From Cheilinus undulatus (taxonomy: Eukaryota; Chordata; Actinopteri; Labriformes; Labridae), in NCBI RefSeq assembly GCF_018320785.1, contig NC_054877.1, positions 9,370,030-9,434,029 of the forward strand: 64,000 nt of DNA, in the 5' to 3' direction. Below are positions 23,647 through 38,600 of this stretch, piece after piece. The translations under genes and the position numbers were made by a program. The first letter of the stretch is position 1. Each line of letters begins with the position of its first letter. The notes below the pieces were generated by a model. It was not told the DNA's origin. It saw only the letters and a list, made by a program, of their open reading frames with translations, and did no database searches.

Positions 23647-26600
23647 CTGTTACAAAGACAAAAGACATACTGTTTCTGTCTGGATTTGGTTATTGTTTTG
23701 TTTTCTGTTCTAAGAAAAAAACAGAAAAATTGGACGATTAAAGAACAGAAAACTGGGACTGTAACATTCTTTCTCAAACTGTGACTTGGCATACATGTTA
23801 AAAAAAGAATGTTCCAGCGCCACAGTTCAGCTCATCGGTCTTCCTGTTTTTGTGTGACTTGGCATAATCTGAGAGACAGAAAAAATAAAAGACTGAACTG
23901 GTTTTGTTTCGTTTTCTGTTCCTTGTTTGAAATCAAAAAGAGAAAAAGAAAAGAAGAAAACAAAGAAACAGACAAAAAAGGATTAATTATTGAATAACAA
24001 ATAAATGAAAAATGTCTCATTTTTCACTTTTCTGTTTTAAAAACCAAATCAAATAATGAAAATACTGTTTATGTTCTAGTTTTTATTTCTGAAACGAAAT
24101 CAAATGAACAGGAAATTTTGAGTCTTTTTCACTCTAGCTATTTATGTTGGGATCAAAGAATGTAAAATGAAAAAAGCTGTAAGCAGTCAATTTGATTGCA
24201 ATATTGATGTTGTTAACCTGGTGCAGGTGTTGTGCTCAGAAAAGCATCCTGAGAATCACATGCCCATCGCCGAGGAGTTCACGCTTCCTGGAATGATATA
24301 CGGGAACACAAACACAGCTGTTTGTGTTCCCTTACATCCCGTAATATACCAGGACAGGATTTTTATATTTTTATGTTTAGCTTTCTTGTTTTTATTCAGT
24401 AATCTGAAAACATCTTGTTTTTTGATTTTGGTTTTCAGACTAAAAGTCTATTGGTCTTAAAGTACACTGATCTAACATGCTCTTCTTTCTACAAGGTGTT
24501 GAGGAATAAACAGACAAAAATGGCTGACACTTACGTTTGTTAGGATGGACAATAAGGTGAGGTTGGTTAACCCTTTACCTACTGAGCCAGCGCCGGCGCT
24601 GTGTTTAATATGTCTGGAGTATTATTACCGTAACTCTGTCAAAGTTTGTTCGATCAGAAAAATTCCAACAGTGTTGGAAAGCTGAGAATTGTGGGCATGC
24701 ACACATATATGGTTCATTACGGTACTCACAACCACATGACTAAGGCATTCATAGCAAAACACCAGAAGTATCGCCAGACCGCTACACGGATTCTCAACAC
24801 TGTAACTCCTAGAAAGTTTGCTCAATCTAAAAAATTCCAACGCTGACAGAGAGCTGAGAATCTGTGCTTTCTGGCAATATATGATGTGTGGTATATATAT
24901 TACAGTAATGTGGAACAGCACCGTGAAAATGGCAGCTTTGGCAGAAGACGAGTGAGAAAAGGAGAGTGAAGGAAGAGAGTAAAAGGAGAGCGAGCGAGAG
25001 TGGTGTTTTGATTTTCAAAAAATAGGGTTAGATAGTGGCATTTGTGCATGTCTGTCATGTGCAATAACTATGTTACTTAAGAATGTTGGGAATGCATTTT
25101 TCCACCTTTATTTGCACTAATTGTCACCTATGTATATAGTTATCTTTTGCACTGTGTTTTGACTACCCAGAGTCCTAGACTCAAAAAATGACTGGTGTTT
25201 GTTCTAAACATGTATAGGTTCACATTTCAAATGTCAAATCAAACTTCATGAGCAGTAACAACATTTCTTCTCATAAAAGCCATGAAAAACAAACCATTTT
25301 TACACTTTTCTTCTTTTAGCTGCTGACAATTCCATATAATGTGCAATAATCATTAACCAGATGTTGAAAAGTCAAGTTCAAGTACTCCTGGGAAAAGGGA
25401 CCAAAGCTGTCAGACTTAGGGCGTTTCCTGACTATTTTACAGCCATAATAAAATATGTCCAAATCACCATTTTTAAAATCAGTAGGTAAAGGGTTAATGT
25501 GATGCTTGACTACAGAGAGTAAATGTGAGGAAAATTCGGCTCAGACTGAGTGGCACAAACAGAGCTGGGTGGTCTGCTATTGTTTTTGTAGTCCGCTGAC
25601 TCGCTCATGGCCATTAACCAGGACCTTAATGAGCATGTGCGTAGACTCTTCATGCTCAGAGGAACTGCATGTTGGCAGCTGACACAGTTTGTTTCTAATC
25701 AGGAAGCACTTTTCAAAACTTTCCCCCAGCAGCTGGCTGCTTTTGTGCATACTAACAGCGTAAACTTTGAAAACATCACCCATTTTCATTGTAGTGTAAA
25801 CTGCCATGCAGTTATCCTAAAAATCAGGAAGCTCACACTGCAGACTATTAGCCTGGCATGTATACAACGTCTTTACTCATTTATGTGGTCCATGTGCACA
25901 ACGTTTGTTATCAAAACATTATCGTCTGAGTGCAAAGTGTTTTAAATAATGAAAAATGATTATTTTTAGATTTAGAGCAAGTTCTAGGAGTATCACAATC
26001 CATCAGTCAGAGATGAATATACACTCTGGGTACAACAGTTGCTGTATAATCCTGTTTAAACATGAGTGGATGTTTTTAGTAAACTGTAGTGAAGCCGCCT
26101 GTGAATAACAGTGAAGTATTTATGGAGCAGTTAAGCTGTGACTTCATCCCTCTGTCTGAACTAAAGCTGTGCTCCATCTGTGCTATAGATTGTTTCTTAT
26201 GTAACCTCCATAGACAGGGAAAACCATTCTATTGTCTATTTTACTAACAAAGTAATTCTCTTCTGTTTCTGTGAGCAATGTTAGGAATGTGTCTGAGTGT
26301 GATATTTTCCAGGATATATTTAACTTCAAAATGAGTTTTAAATAAGAACTAAAATACTGACTTAAAGATGCAAACATAACTGCAAAACTAAAAAATGAAA
26401 CCATGCCCAGGCTCACCTACACAGACCAGGTCCATGAAGCCATACATGCCATAGCAGATCTGGAAGAGGACGTCCCGGCGCTGCCACACGGCCTGCGGGC
26501 TGAGAGCCGACCACAGCAGCCAGGAGATGCTCGCCACCAGGAAGAGAGAGCCCAGGAACACGGCGATGATCTGCACCTTCTCCACCAGAGTGATGGTGAT

Positions 26601-29600
26601 GGACTGCCACTGTAAGCAGCAAAGAGAGGACACACCTGACACGGAGGAAACACAAAAGCTGTGCAGGTTTGTCCTGACAAACTGATGATTCTGAATGAAT
26701 GAATCTGCGCTGCGTTCACAGTCCAATATGGAAGTGGGAAACATTGTTTCTTTAAGTATGCGAGATAAACATATTTTAATGAATAAACAATTGCCAGAGT
26801 CGTCTAAAACTGCTTGTAAAAGCTAACTTTGTCCTCAGCATCCCTTCATTTACAGCTAATTAGGTGAATACAGTGTACAGAAAGTGTTGAGTCATTTCTC
26901 TCAAAGTACCCACGTTTCCTGAAGGCAACATAATTGGTGAAGGCTCACTCACAATTCCACACCCTTCTCAGCTGAGGCCACGCCCCCCACGCCAAAATAA
27001 GGGCCAAAAGTTTGAACCTGAAAAAATATGATCTGAAAGTGAAAAAAAAAAAAAAAAATCCCAAACCTAAAATGATAAGATTTGAGTTTGGAAAAAAGAT
27101 TCAAATCTGAAAACATTTAACCTGCAACTGAAAAAAGTAACACCTCAAATGTGAAAATATATATAATAGTAAAAAAAATGAAAATAAATTATTTATTTAA
27201 AATAATTACAGAGCACAATCAAAAGTATACACCACGTTCTAAATTATTAAGAAAATTGGATTTTAGTGTCATAAACATTCAAGTTTTAGTTTATCAATAA
27301 ATCTCATGGACAGTATTGTGTCCTAAGAGCCTGTAGATCACTGAAATCAATCTCAGACACCTGAGATCATTAGTTTGCCAGGTGAGCCCAGTTAAAGAAG
27401 GACGTTCCACATTATTAAGCAGGCCACAGGTTTCAGCAATATGGGGAAAAAAAGGATCTCTGCTGCTGAAAGTCTCAAATACTGTAATGCCTTGGACAAG
27501 GAATGAAAAAATCGGATATTTTATGAAAATTAAGCGCGATCATCATACTGTAAAGAAATTTGTGGCTGATTCAGAGCACAGACGGGTTTGTGCAGATAAA
27601 GACATAATGAGGAAGGTTTCTGACAGACAAATTCATCAGATTGAGAGAGCAGATGCTAAAATGCCATTACAAAGCAGCAAACAAGTATTTGAAGCTGCTG
27701 GTGCCTCTGGAGTCCCACCAACCTCAAGGTGTAGGATCCTCCAGAGGCTTGCAGTCGTGCATAAACCTACTCTTCAGCCCCCCCTAACCAATGCTCACAA
27801 GCAGAAACGGTTGCAGTGGGCCCAGAAATACATGAAGACTCATTTTCAAACAGTCTTGTTGACTGATGAGTGCCATACGACCCTGGATGGTCCAGATGGA
27901 GGAGTAGTGGATGGTAGTGGTGGTTGAAACTGTCCTCATGTCTGTTTGAGCGCCCCCTGTAGGATGCCAAAATGAAGACTCACAACCAGAGAAAACCTCC
28001 TAAAAGTGTGAAAATCTCTTGAAAAGACCAGAAGGAGACTGACAGGAAGTGGATAGAGAACATGAAGAATCTAAAGAGAAGGAAAACTTGCTTCCGTGTT
28101 TTTTTGTTTGTCAGATCAATAACATGAGAATAAAGCCACGGTAGAGTGCAGGAGGAGAGAACAGAACAAAAACCTGATCGAAAACAACTTTGAAACAGAG
28201 ATTTGTTGATGCAGAGCGGATGATTGTGAAGCTCCTTATAAGAAAAAGACTTGAGGCAGACTGCGTGGACAGAAAGCAGAGCTCTGCTGAGCCTCAGCTG
28301 TGTTTATTCAGTCTGCCAAAAACTCAAGTCCCATCTGGAGCGAACAGATCTGAAAAGGCCTGAATGTTCTTTGGGGAGAAAGAACGATCCAGAGAGCAGA
28401 TATTTAAAGCTTCAGGAGTCTCTGTTCAGCTTCAGAGGAAAAGGGAGAACGAAGGAATCTGATGCCTAAATGTGATAACAGAGACCTGAAAAGGAAATGA
28501 AGGGTGGAAACAGCAGTGTCTGAAGGTGTTATTGACTCAGAGAAATGTGAAAGCAACAGCATGGCAAACCATTTCTAATAATAACCACAGACCACAACAT
28601 GAACTGATTTAAAGGGTTAAAGAAACACAGACGGACCAGGTAAGACATGAATCTCTCAGACACCGCCCACTGGTTCTTAAAGTGGAGTTTGATGCCAGTG
28701 CTGTCTTAAAACTCAATCTGTCACCGACAGTCACAATTCCAAAAAAGCTGGTACACTGTGGAAAATGTACTAAAAACCAGAGGTCAATGATTGTCAAATC
28801 TCCCAAACCCACATTTGATCAGCAGTAGAACATAAACAACACATCAGATGTTGAAACTGAGACATTTTACCATTTCATGAAAACTTTAGCTCATTTTGAA
28901 GGCGGCAACACATCCCAAAAAAGTTGGGACAGGTTTACGTTTACGTTCTTCTTTTAACAACAGTCTGAAAACGTCTGAGAAGTGAAAAGTCTAGTTGCTG
29001 GAGCTTTGGGAGAGGAATGTTGTCCCATTCTTGTCTGATGTAAGATTCTAACTGCTGAACGGTCCTGAGTCTTCTTTGCTGGAATTTCCTTTCATGATGC
29101 TTCAAATTAACCTTGCAAAGCTCTCATCTGAACAGATTGGGCAATGAAAGAAAGTGACAGGACCAATCAGGAGTAAGCGGCAGTAAGCTGAGTCGTGATG
29201 TAAGCAAACAGTAAAAAAGAGGCCGGTGCTGAAGAAATCAGCATGGATGCTGCTATAGCATCAGTTTTACCAGAACTTGACGACATTTCTTTGTTAAAAG
29301 AAGAACAAAGAACAAACGTCGTGTACTGACATGTCTACAGTCGCCATGGCTTTATTACACCTACGACGTTGCGTGTTTTGTTGCTCTGATTGGCCCGTAA
29401 AGGTGTGACAGACACTCATCCAGTCACCCTTTGAGTTTTTTTTTCAAAGGCCCTGCCCTTTCCCAAACACCGTCTATGGGAGGTTTTCCAGGTGGGTGTG
29501 TGAAACAAATCCCCCTGGTCCGTCAGGTTAGCTCCAAATGTTTTCTTTTGGTGAAAGATCTGAACTAAAAACGGGCCAGTTCAGCCCCTGCACTCTTCGA

Positions 29601-32600
29601 CCTTGAAGCCGTGCTGATGTGAATGACGTGGTTTAGCATTGTCTTGCTGAAATAGTCAAGGCCTTCTCTGACAGAGACGTTGTCTGGATGGAAGCAGATG
29701 TTGCTCTAAAACCTCTAAAACCTCTCTCTACTTTTCAGCATTGATAGTGTCTTTCCAGATGTGTAAGCTGCCCACGCCATAGCCCAACCCCATACCATCA
29801 GAGATGCAGGCTTTAGGACTGAGCCAGGTAAACAAGCTGGATGCTCCTTTTTCTCCACAGGAAATACCGTCCATGGTTTCCAAAAAGAGTTTCAAATTTG
29901 GATTCATCTGACCACAGAACAGTTTTCCATTTTGCTTCAGTCCAATTTAAATGAGCTTTGGTCCAGAGAAGACAGTGGTGTTTCTGGACAGACAGTGGTT
30001 TCTGGAAGTGTTCCTGAGTCCATGCAGTTAATTTTTAATGCAGTGGCCCCTGAGATCCTAAAAATCACAAGCACCCAATACTGACTGTCAGACTTGTCCC
30101 TTGCTCACAGAGATTTCTCCAGATTCTCTGAATCTTCTGAGGATATTTTGGACTGTAGATGGTGGGATATTACAAAATTTAGAAAATATATAAATATCTG
30201 AAATTGTCCCACTAATTTTAGATGCAGTGTTTTGCAGATCGGAGAATCTCTGCCCATCTTAACTTCTGAGAGACTCTCTCTCTCCTTTTATACCTAGTTA
30301 TGCTACAGACCCGTGGCCAATTAGTTGCAAAAATGCTCCTCCAGCTGTTTCATGTAAGTACCACTTACTTTCCCTGTCCCAGCGTTTTTGAGATGTGTCG
30401 CTGCCATCAAATTCAACATGATCTAATATTTTTTCATGAAATGGTGAAATGTCTCAGCTTCAACATCTGATGTTTTTTGTTCTACTGTGAATAAAATATG
30501 GATTTAAGAAATTTTACAATCGTTGACTTCTATGTTTTACATTTTTCACAGCGTCCCAACTTTTTTGGAATTGGGGCTTATGACTCGTTGTAGCCTAGTT
30601 AGTAATTAGCATACTAGTTCACTCAGCTAGAATGCTGTCATTCATTTTTTTTTAAATTTCACCCTAAAAATGGAAATATTAGAGTGAAGGAGTTTACGTC
30701 AGATATCAAAGAGACTCTCATAAGAATGAATGGACTTGGGGTTGACCCCCTCCAGCAACCATAAGTTTAGGAGACGAAGGGTTAAGCCAGTCCTTCTCTT
30801 TGCCTGTTTTCAGACTGATCAAAAATTAGAAATTAAACAACAGCTGACACCACTGAGACCACATCCATGTGTGAATCAGTTTGTGGTCTAAAGCAGTGGC
30901 GTAAAAACCGAATAAGCGTGCAGCGGTCGTACCTGCCACGGTCTCTTCATGTTGATGGCGATGACGTGGAAGCGGTAGCAGCAGAGCTCGCAGGTCCAGC
31001 AGCCTCGCTCGCTGATCCACTTCAGCAGGCAGTGCTGGTGGGTGTAACGCACCGAGCCGTCACACCGACACGGGTTCAAAAGGTCACCCTGGACACCAGA
31101 GAGAGAGAGAGAAGTCAAATATTAAAGCAGATTAAATAAGGTCCAACAGGTGGTAGAATACAGTCCCATAAACCCATATTTGATTCACAGTAGAGCGGAA
31201 ATAACACATCAGGTGTTGAAACTGAGATATTTTACCATTTCATGAAAAATACTGGCCCATCTTGACTTTGATGGCAGCAACACGTCTCAAAAAAGTAGGG
31301 ACAGGGCAACAAAAGGCTGGAAAAGTAGGTAGTAATGAAAAAGGAGCTTTGGCAATTAATTGGAAAAAAGTTAGTGGCATGGCTGGGTATAAAATGAACA
31401 TTTTATAGAGGAAGGGTCCCTCAGAAGTAAGGAAGAGGTTCACTGATTGTATTTAAAAATTGTGAAACTGTTTAAAAAAATTTCCTCAATGTAAATTGCA
31501 AAGATTTAGAATATCCAACCTTCTACAGTTCACAATATCAAAAAGTTTAGAGAAATCAGAACAGTCAAGGCCAAAGGCCAGAAAAACAGTCATGATTCTG
31601 TACTGAAAATCCCTGTATGAGCTCGGGAACACTTCCAGAAATCATCATCATCACGGTTGGCTGTGCCATCCACAAATGCAAAAAGCTGGGTCATGCAAAG
31701 AAGAAGCCTATGTGACCAGAATCCAGAAATGCTGGCATCTTCTCTGGGCCAAAGCTCGTTTAGCATAGACTGAGGGAGAATGGAAAACTGTTCTGTGGTC
31801 AAATAAATCAAAATTGTAAATTCTTGTTAGAAACTCTGGATGCCATGTCCTGCAGACTAAAGAGGAGAGGGACCATCCAGCTTGTTCTCCTGGCTCAGTT
31901 CTAAAGCCTGCATCTCTGATGGTATGGGGTTGCATTAGTGCCATGGCGTGGGCAGCTTACACATCTGGAAAGGAACTATCAATGCTGAGAAGTAGAGAGA
32001 GGTTTCAGAGCAACATATGCTCCCATCCAGACAAGGTCTCTGTCAGGCAAGGCCTTGACTGTTTCAGCAAGACGATGCTAAACTTCATAAATACAAATAC
32101 AACATCCATCACAACAGCATGGCTTCACAATAGAAGAGTCCGGATCCTTAACTGGCCTGTCTGCAGTCCAGACCTTTCACATCGAAAACATTTGAAGTAT
32201 CAGAAAAGGAAAAATACAGCAAATAATACCCAGTTAGAATCCTACATCCTAAAACTCCTGCGACTGGTCTCACTTCTTAGATGTTTACAGTCTGTTGTTA
32301 AAAGGAGACATATTATGCAAAAATCACTTTTCCAGGCTTTTCTAACATAAATATGTGCCCCTGGCCTGTCCACAATTCCCCCAAGAATCAGAAAAATCCA
32401 TTCCTTCCTCCCCTCCCTTTCTCCACCTTTCAGAAAATGTATGCTGAAACTTGCCATTCTCAGATTTTCCCCTCATGATGTCATGTGGGGAGTTAGCCTT
32501 GCCCCCAGGTTTGGTTGTCCCTCCCCTTGGAAGAAAGTCCTGCCCACTTCTCCTTTTCCTCCTCTCAGATGGCAACTGAGAGGAGGATCAGGAGAGCCAC

Positions 32601-35600
32601 ATCCATTTTCCTGAGAGGGGCGGAGTCAGGGGCGGAGTCAGACAGCTCATTTACATTTAAAGCCACAGACACATAAGCAGCTCATTCTGAGCAGGGCTGA
32701 AACAGAGGGGTTTTTAAACACACAAAATTCAATACTGGAGTGCTTTTTCAGCAACTGACTTTCAAGGGCATGTTTCTGGGACCTCTGACACCCCAAAACA
32801 TGCCTAAAAGGGTAAAATATGATCCCTTTAACAGAAGAGGGGATGCTACACGATGGTACACATAGCCCTGACCCAACTTTTTTGAGATGCCTTACTGCGA
32901 TCAAATTTAAAAAGAGCTTTCATTAATGGAAAAATGTCTCAGCGTCAGCATCCGATGTTCTATAGTGAATAAAAGATGGGTTTATAAGATTTTACAATCA
33001 TTGCATTCTTTTTTTATTTATATTTTCCACAGCGCTCCAGCCTTTTGGGATTTTTTTTTTACTTTGGCACATCAGATTTTGATCAATAGGCCAACTTGTC
33101 CCCAAAGAATGCCCTATTTAAACAACAAAGATCAATATCTCTAACCTACAATTTCCTGCTTGTGGATATATGTTTTTATCCGTTATTTTGACCACATCCT
33201 GTAATCACTGCGCCAGATTTGATGTCAGAATAAAGTCAAGGATAGAGACGAACCATCTGTTTCCAGGTTGGTATTAGAGCCTCCTAACTAGTTTTAATCT
33301 CATATCTATTTTAGAGGTTAAAGTGTGATCACTGAACTCCTGATGCAGCGGCTCACGTAGCAAAGAGACTCGTTCACCAGCAGGTTTTACCAGCAACGCT
33401 CAGATCAGTGATCATTTCTCAAATCTGCAGCACTGGCGGATATTAACGGCTGGATGCAGCGCCGCATTAATCATCACAGTCATATCTATTTGTTCAGATG
33501 TTTTCCTTCCTCCAGGCAGCCCTGAGGCAGCCATTACTGTTGCTTTGACCTGCCGGCTGGGCGGTGAGCGGCATATTAATAGTATATTAAGGTCAGTGGT
33601 CTGGGCGCTCGTTTTTCATCATGTCAGATTAACCTTGTGGGTTTAAAAAGACCTCGGAGGCTTCGTCCTGAAAGAGCTGAAGCTGCTCGCTACAGATTTG
33701 ATGAACATACTAAACTTTTCCTCTTGATCAGGGATATTTTCAGTTTCCACAGTTACATCTAACCATCATCATTTTCCTTCACTGTGTAGTGAATCATCTA
33801 ACAGGAAACGTGTCCTCTCTGGTGTTAAATAACATCCCACTCTCTCTGCTCAGACATGAATATTTAGAGTGTCAGGTTTCTGTTTTGGGATTTTTTCCCT
33901 TATAACTGCTGAGCATGCCCAGTCATCTTCCTTGCATCAAAATCAAATATCAGTCTGGACCCGGAGGCAGAGCTATTAGATTAGCCGTGCTAATCAGCTA
34001 AAGCCCACGTTCAGAAGACAGGATATTCACTTAGACGTTTACAGCTCTGACTGCTCTCCGCTCTGATGAACGGTCCCTCATCAAGGCTCCCTGTCACTGT
34101 CAACAAAGAGCTGCAGAGTCAGAGTACAACAGCGCCTTTATAAAATATTCACCCCCTGATTTCATGGTCATGGTCAATATATCCGGCCTTTTTGACAAAA
34201 AAATACAAAAAATGTCAAAGTGAAAACTGATTTCTACAAAGTCATGTCTATTAAATAAAAATATGTAATGTAAAATCAGTGACTGCACCTCCTTTAAGTC
34301 AGTATTTAGTGGAGTCACGTTTAGCTGCAACCACAGCACTGAGTCTGTGTGGACAGGTCTCAATCAGGGTTGCACATCTGGACACTGAAATTTTACTCCT
34401 GCTTCTTTGCTAAACTGCTCAAGCTCTGTCAGGCTAAGCAGGGATGGGAGTAAACAGCTCTTTTCAAGTCCAGCCACAAATTCCCTACTGGATTGATGTC
34501 TGGGCTTTGACTCGGCCACTCCAGAACATTCCCCTTGCTGCCTTTAAACCATTTCTGTGAAGCTCTCTCTGTATGCTTCGGCTCATTGTCTTGATGTAAA
34601 ATAAATCTTCGCCCAAGCCGTGGTTCTCTTGCAGACTGTCCTCTTTTTCACCCTCTACCTTCACAAGCCTTCCAGGGCCTCCTGCTGAGAAGCATCCCCA
34701 CAGCATGATGCTGCCACCACCATGCTTCACAGTGGTTATTATAGTTAACTAAAGTAAAAAGTAGAAATCATTTTAGTTAACTGGAACTGAATAAAAAAAG
34801 AACAAAATAAAACTGTATTGTGTGCCTACAAAAATTAGCTGTGACCTTTTATTAAAGGGGTAGCCCTTTGAAAAGAATCGTCTTGTTTTCGGGGGGGGGG
34901 GGGATAGCTAAAATAAGATAAATAAATTAATAAAATAAATAAATGAATTAATAATAATAATAATAATAATAATAAGTCTCCTCAATTTTAATCTTTTACT
35001 GCCTGCAGATTGCAGAACGGTTTTAATTGGTTAAAGAAGACCTCACAGAATAGGAATTTTAGGTCCTGAGCAGAATTGAAGTACTAAACAAAAATAAATA
35101 AATAAAATGAAAACTGAAGAGTAGCCTTTTTCTCAGCTCATTAAAGCTAACCAGAAATTAAAAAGTAAAAACTAAATAAAACAAAAACTAATGAAAAATC
35201 CAAAACAATTACAGACTTGGTGCAGCATTATCTATCTCATCTGATGGCCGAAAAGCTCCATTTTGGTCTCATCAGACCAAAGAACTTTCTTCCTCTTGAC
35301 CATGGAGTCTCCTACATGCCCTCTGGTGAACTCTAGTCCGGATTTAATCTGGGTTTTCTCTTTGACACCCTCTCATAAAGCTCTGACTGGTGAAGTACCC
35401 GGCCAACAGTTGTTGTCTGCAGAGTCTCTCCATCTCAGCTGCTGAAGCTTGGAACTCCTTCAGAGTAGTCATAGGTGTCTGGGTGGCCTCTCTCACTAGT
35501 CTCCTTCTTGCACGCTCATTCAGTTTGTGAGGACAGTCTGATCTAGGCAGATCTACACATGTAACAGACTCCTTCCATTTCTTTATGATGGATTTTTATT

Positions 35601-38600
35601 ATATTATCCCCGACTTATACTTTTCAGTAACCTTTTCCCTGAGTTGCTTGGAGTGTTTGTCTTTATGGTGTAATGGTAGTCAGGAATACTGATTAACCAG
35701 TGACTGGACCTTCCAGACACTGTGACGCCACCAGTTCCAATTGTCTGTTGAACTAGTCAGTCACTTTAAAGGGGTGAATATTTATGCAGTCACTTATTTT
35801 ATCTCATATATTTTTATTTAATTGACGGTACTTTATAGAGCTTTAAAACATTACTTTTGCGTGTGTTTTTTGTGAAAAAGCCAGACTGTATTGACCATAA
35901 TCTATTCATAAAATCAATAAAAGGGTGAAACATCAACTTTTTATATCTGCTGTATGTCTGTTGTCCCTGTTAGTCCACATCTGTCTGCTTGGGTGCAGAC
36001 GAGTTAGATGGACGTCTTTAAACATCTGACATGACCGATGCTCTGCTGCTGTCTGTCAGATCTTAAACTGATAAAAGATTTAGATCTAGGACAATCTGGC
36101 CTGTTTTATCACCATTATTCTGTTTATGACACTCAAAATCCAGTTTCCACCTTTACAGGAAGACCAGTCCTACCAGTAAACCTGATTTTTACCATTTTAT
36201 TGTTTTCTCTTATAAATGTCTTCACTTCAATTCTCTGCAAATTCCTCTGTGTTATAACATTCCTCTTTTATTTTTGTAAATCAATGCGAACATTGCTAAG
36301 TTCTTTTATATATTCAGTAAAAATAAAGACAAAGAATCAAATTTATGAGCAGCAAAGATTCTCTTTGGTGTGATTTCATGTCTTTTTGGGGATTTCTTCT
36401 TTGTTTTGTAGTATCAGGTTTAATCAATCTTAAGCCAAGGTTTGGACCAGAACTTTACCTACGTGTTTGGGATTTAACCTGTTTTTTATCTGCTCATTTA
36501 TGTATGTGTGGGCTTTTATGCCTTTATTTTGAAAGGACAGTTAGAAGGAAACAGACACCAGACTGTGGAACTGTAAAGGTTACATAATCTTCTGCTTTGT
36601 GGCTGAGTTGCTGTTGTTCCTAAATGCTTCCACTTTCTAATAACATCACGTACAGTTGACTGTGGAATATTCAGCAGGGATGAAACTTGAAAAACTGTGT
36701 ATATTTGCTATATCACATCATCATGAGGGCAGCTGCATGGTGGGTAGCACCGTTCCTTCACAGCAAGAAGATTCCTGGTTTAAATTCCTGTCAAACAGGG
36801 ACTTTCTGAGAGGTTCAGGTGGGGGGGGGTGGCTACTCGTTAGCCAGGCCAACAGTAGGGAGGGGCCCTTGAGAAGCCTGCAATGAGAAGTTTGTTTTAA
36901 AGTATTTTTTCTTAGTAATAAATGTCATTATTGAATCAAAAGAGACTAAATAAATCAGTCAACAGACTGAAATTTTTAAATAGGGTAAAATACAATACTG
37001 GGGGGCAGCCTGCTCCTCCCTTTAAAATGTCCAAATCATGTAGTCCAGCACTGCAAAATAATGCATATAAATTTAATTTATCCATAGTAAATATATTGCT
37101 CATAATTGGGGAAATTGTGGTTCAAAAATACATTAAAATGCATGGATATTTGTAAAAATGGCACATTTGTTGTTTGGCTATCCAGTTAAGAGGGGGGTCT
37201 GTATAGTAGTCTTTCTTTGGACCCAAAATCCCTAGCTACGCCCCTGCTGTGACATGCAGGCCAACTCAGGCTTCATAATGTTTCTGGCTTTAACAACGGC
37301 TCCATGTCAGACTCAAGCGGCAACCTCCGGTCCTGAAAAATGAAGCCAATGCGGAAGTGCAAGAAATTGCAATACTGCGAGTGTCCACTTGAGGCTGGCT
37401 GCAGGAACACCAAAAGTCCTGCCTGGACACATGTTAAACAGCTGGTTTTTACATTAGAAATAAACTGGTTTACAGCCTGGTTCAAAAAAACCAAACGTGT
37501 CTCATTAGCTAGTGTCTTTATGTGCTCTCACTGTACGGGGGGTGAGTTTTTTGTACCACAATAGTTTAGATTATATTTAGGAAAAACCTCACTGTGTACT
37601 GATTGCCACGTCTCATTTGATTGGCAGATAGCTCAGCAGGCAGATGCTCTGTTTCTGTCAACCAGAGTGCTAGCTAGCTGGCTGATAGGAAGTCGCCCTT
37701 AGTGGGAGGGCCGTTAGGTTGATCCAAAGTTTGACTGAGACAGCAATTTCAATATGGAAGCCTCCACAGATCGGCTTCAAGAGCTGATTGAGTCCACCTA
37801 TTGTAAGCAGACGACTGACGTCCCACAGGCTGGCTCTTCTTCAAATAGAACTTGAGGTATGAAGGTGATAAAATGTCGAGAATATTTAAGTTCACATAAA
37901 TCCCTGGAGGGAGGACAAGTGGGGCGTCAGGATTCACGTCAGGGTATCACACTAGACGATGGTGTACGGAAACTTCTGACATGCTCGTCCTGTTGAATCG
38001 TGGTCCGGGACGCGTGACTGATTATGTCACACTGCAAGACCGTTTGTTGTTCCTTACGCTCATAATCGAGGCTGACGTTTGACGATAGCTGCGATGTTGC
38101 AGTGGGGCTAAAGTGTAGACTGAGCCAGCCTGAAGGGCTTGTGTCCACAGCCGCCATTCTTCTGGCGTTACTCATTTACGATACAGAGCACATTCACACT
38201 GGAAGAGACAGCAGAGCACACGTCCTGGGACGGCTTTCAGCATAAATGTGGCAATGCTTATTTGAGTGCATGTCTCCTTTATTATGAGAATTTAAAGAAT
38301 GAAAACAAATGAAATGAATCTCTCCTCAAAATGAATAGATTCAAATTTCAATTCACAGACTATGATTCGATTCACTAACGATTCATTAAAATACAGAACG
38401 ATTCAGTCCAATCCGATTCAACTAGGTTCAGTCCGATTACAATCGTATACAATCTGATTATAGAATCATAATAACTTTTTGCTTTAACAAAAATGAGCAA
38501 CAAAGGGGGAAACAAGATCATTTCATAATAATCTAAGTTTATTTGATCTTATTTATAAACCAGACTAAATGCCAGGCCTCCTGTGCTAACATCCTGAAAT

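Noticed and set aside
28251..28469. 72-codon frame in marchf11 intron 2
   Set aside because: Purine-rich intron sequence, no conserved motif or splice structure.
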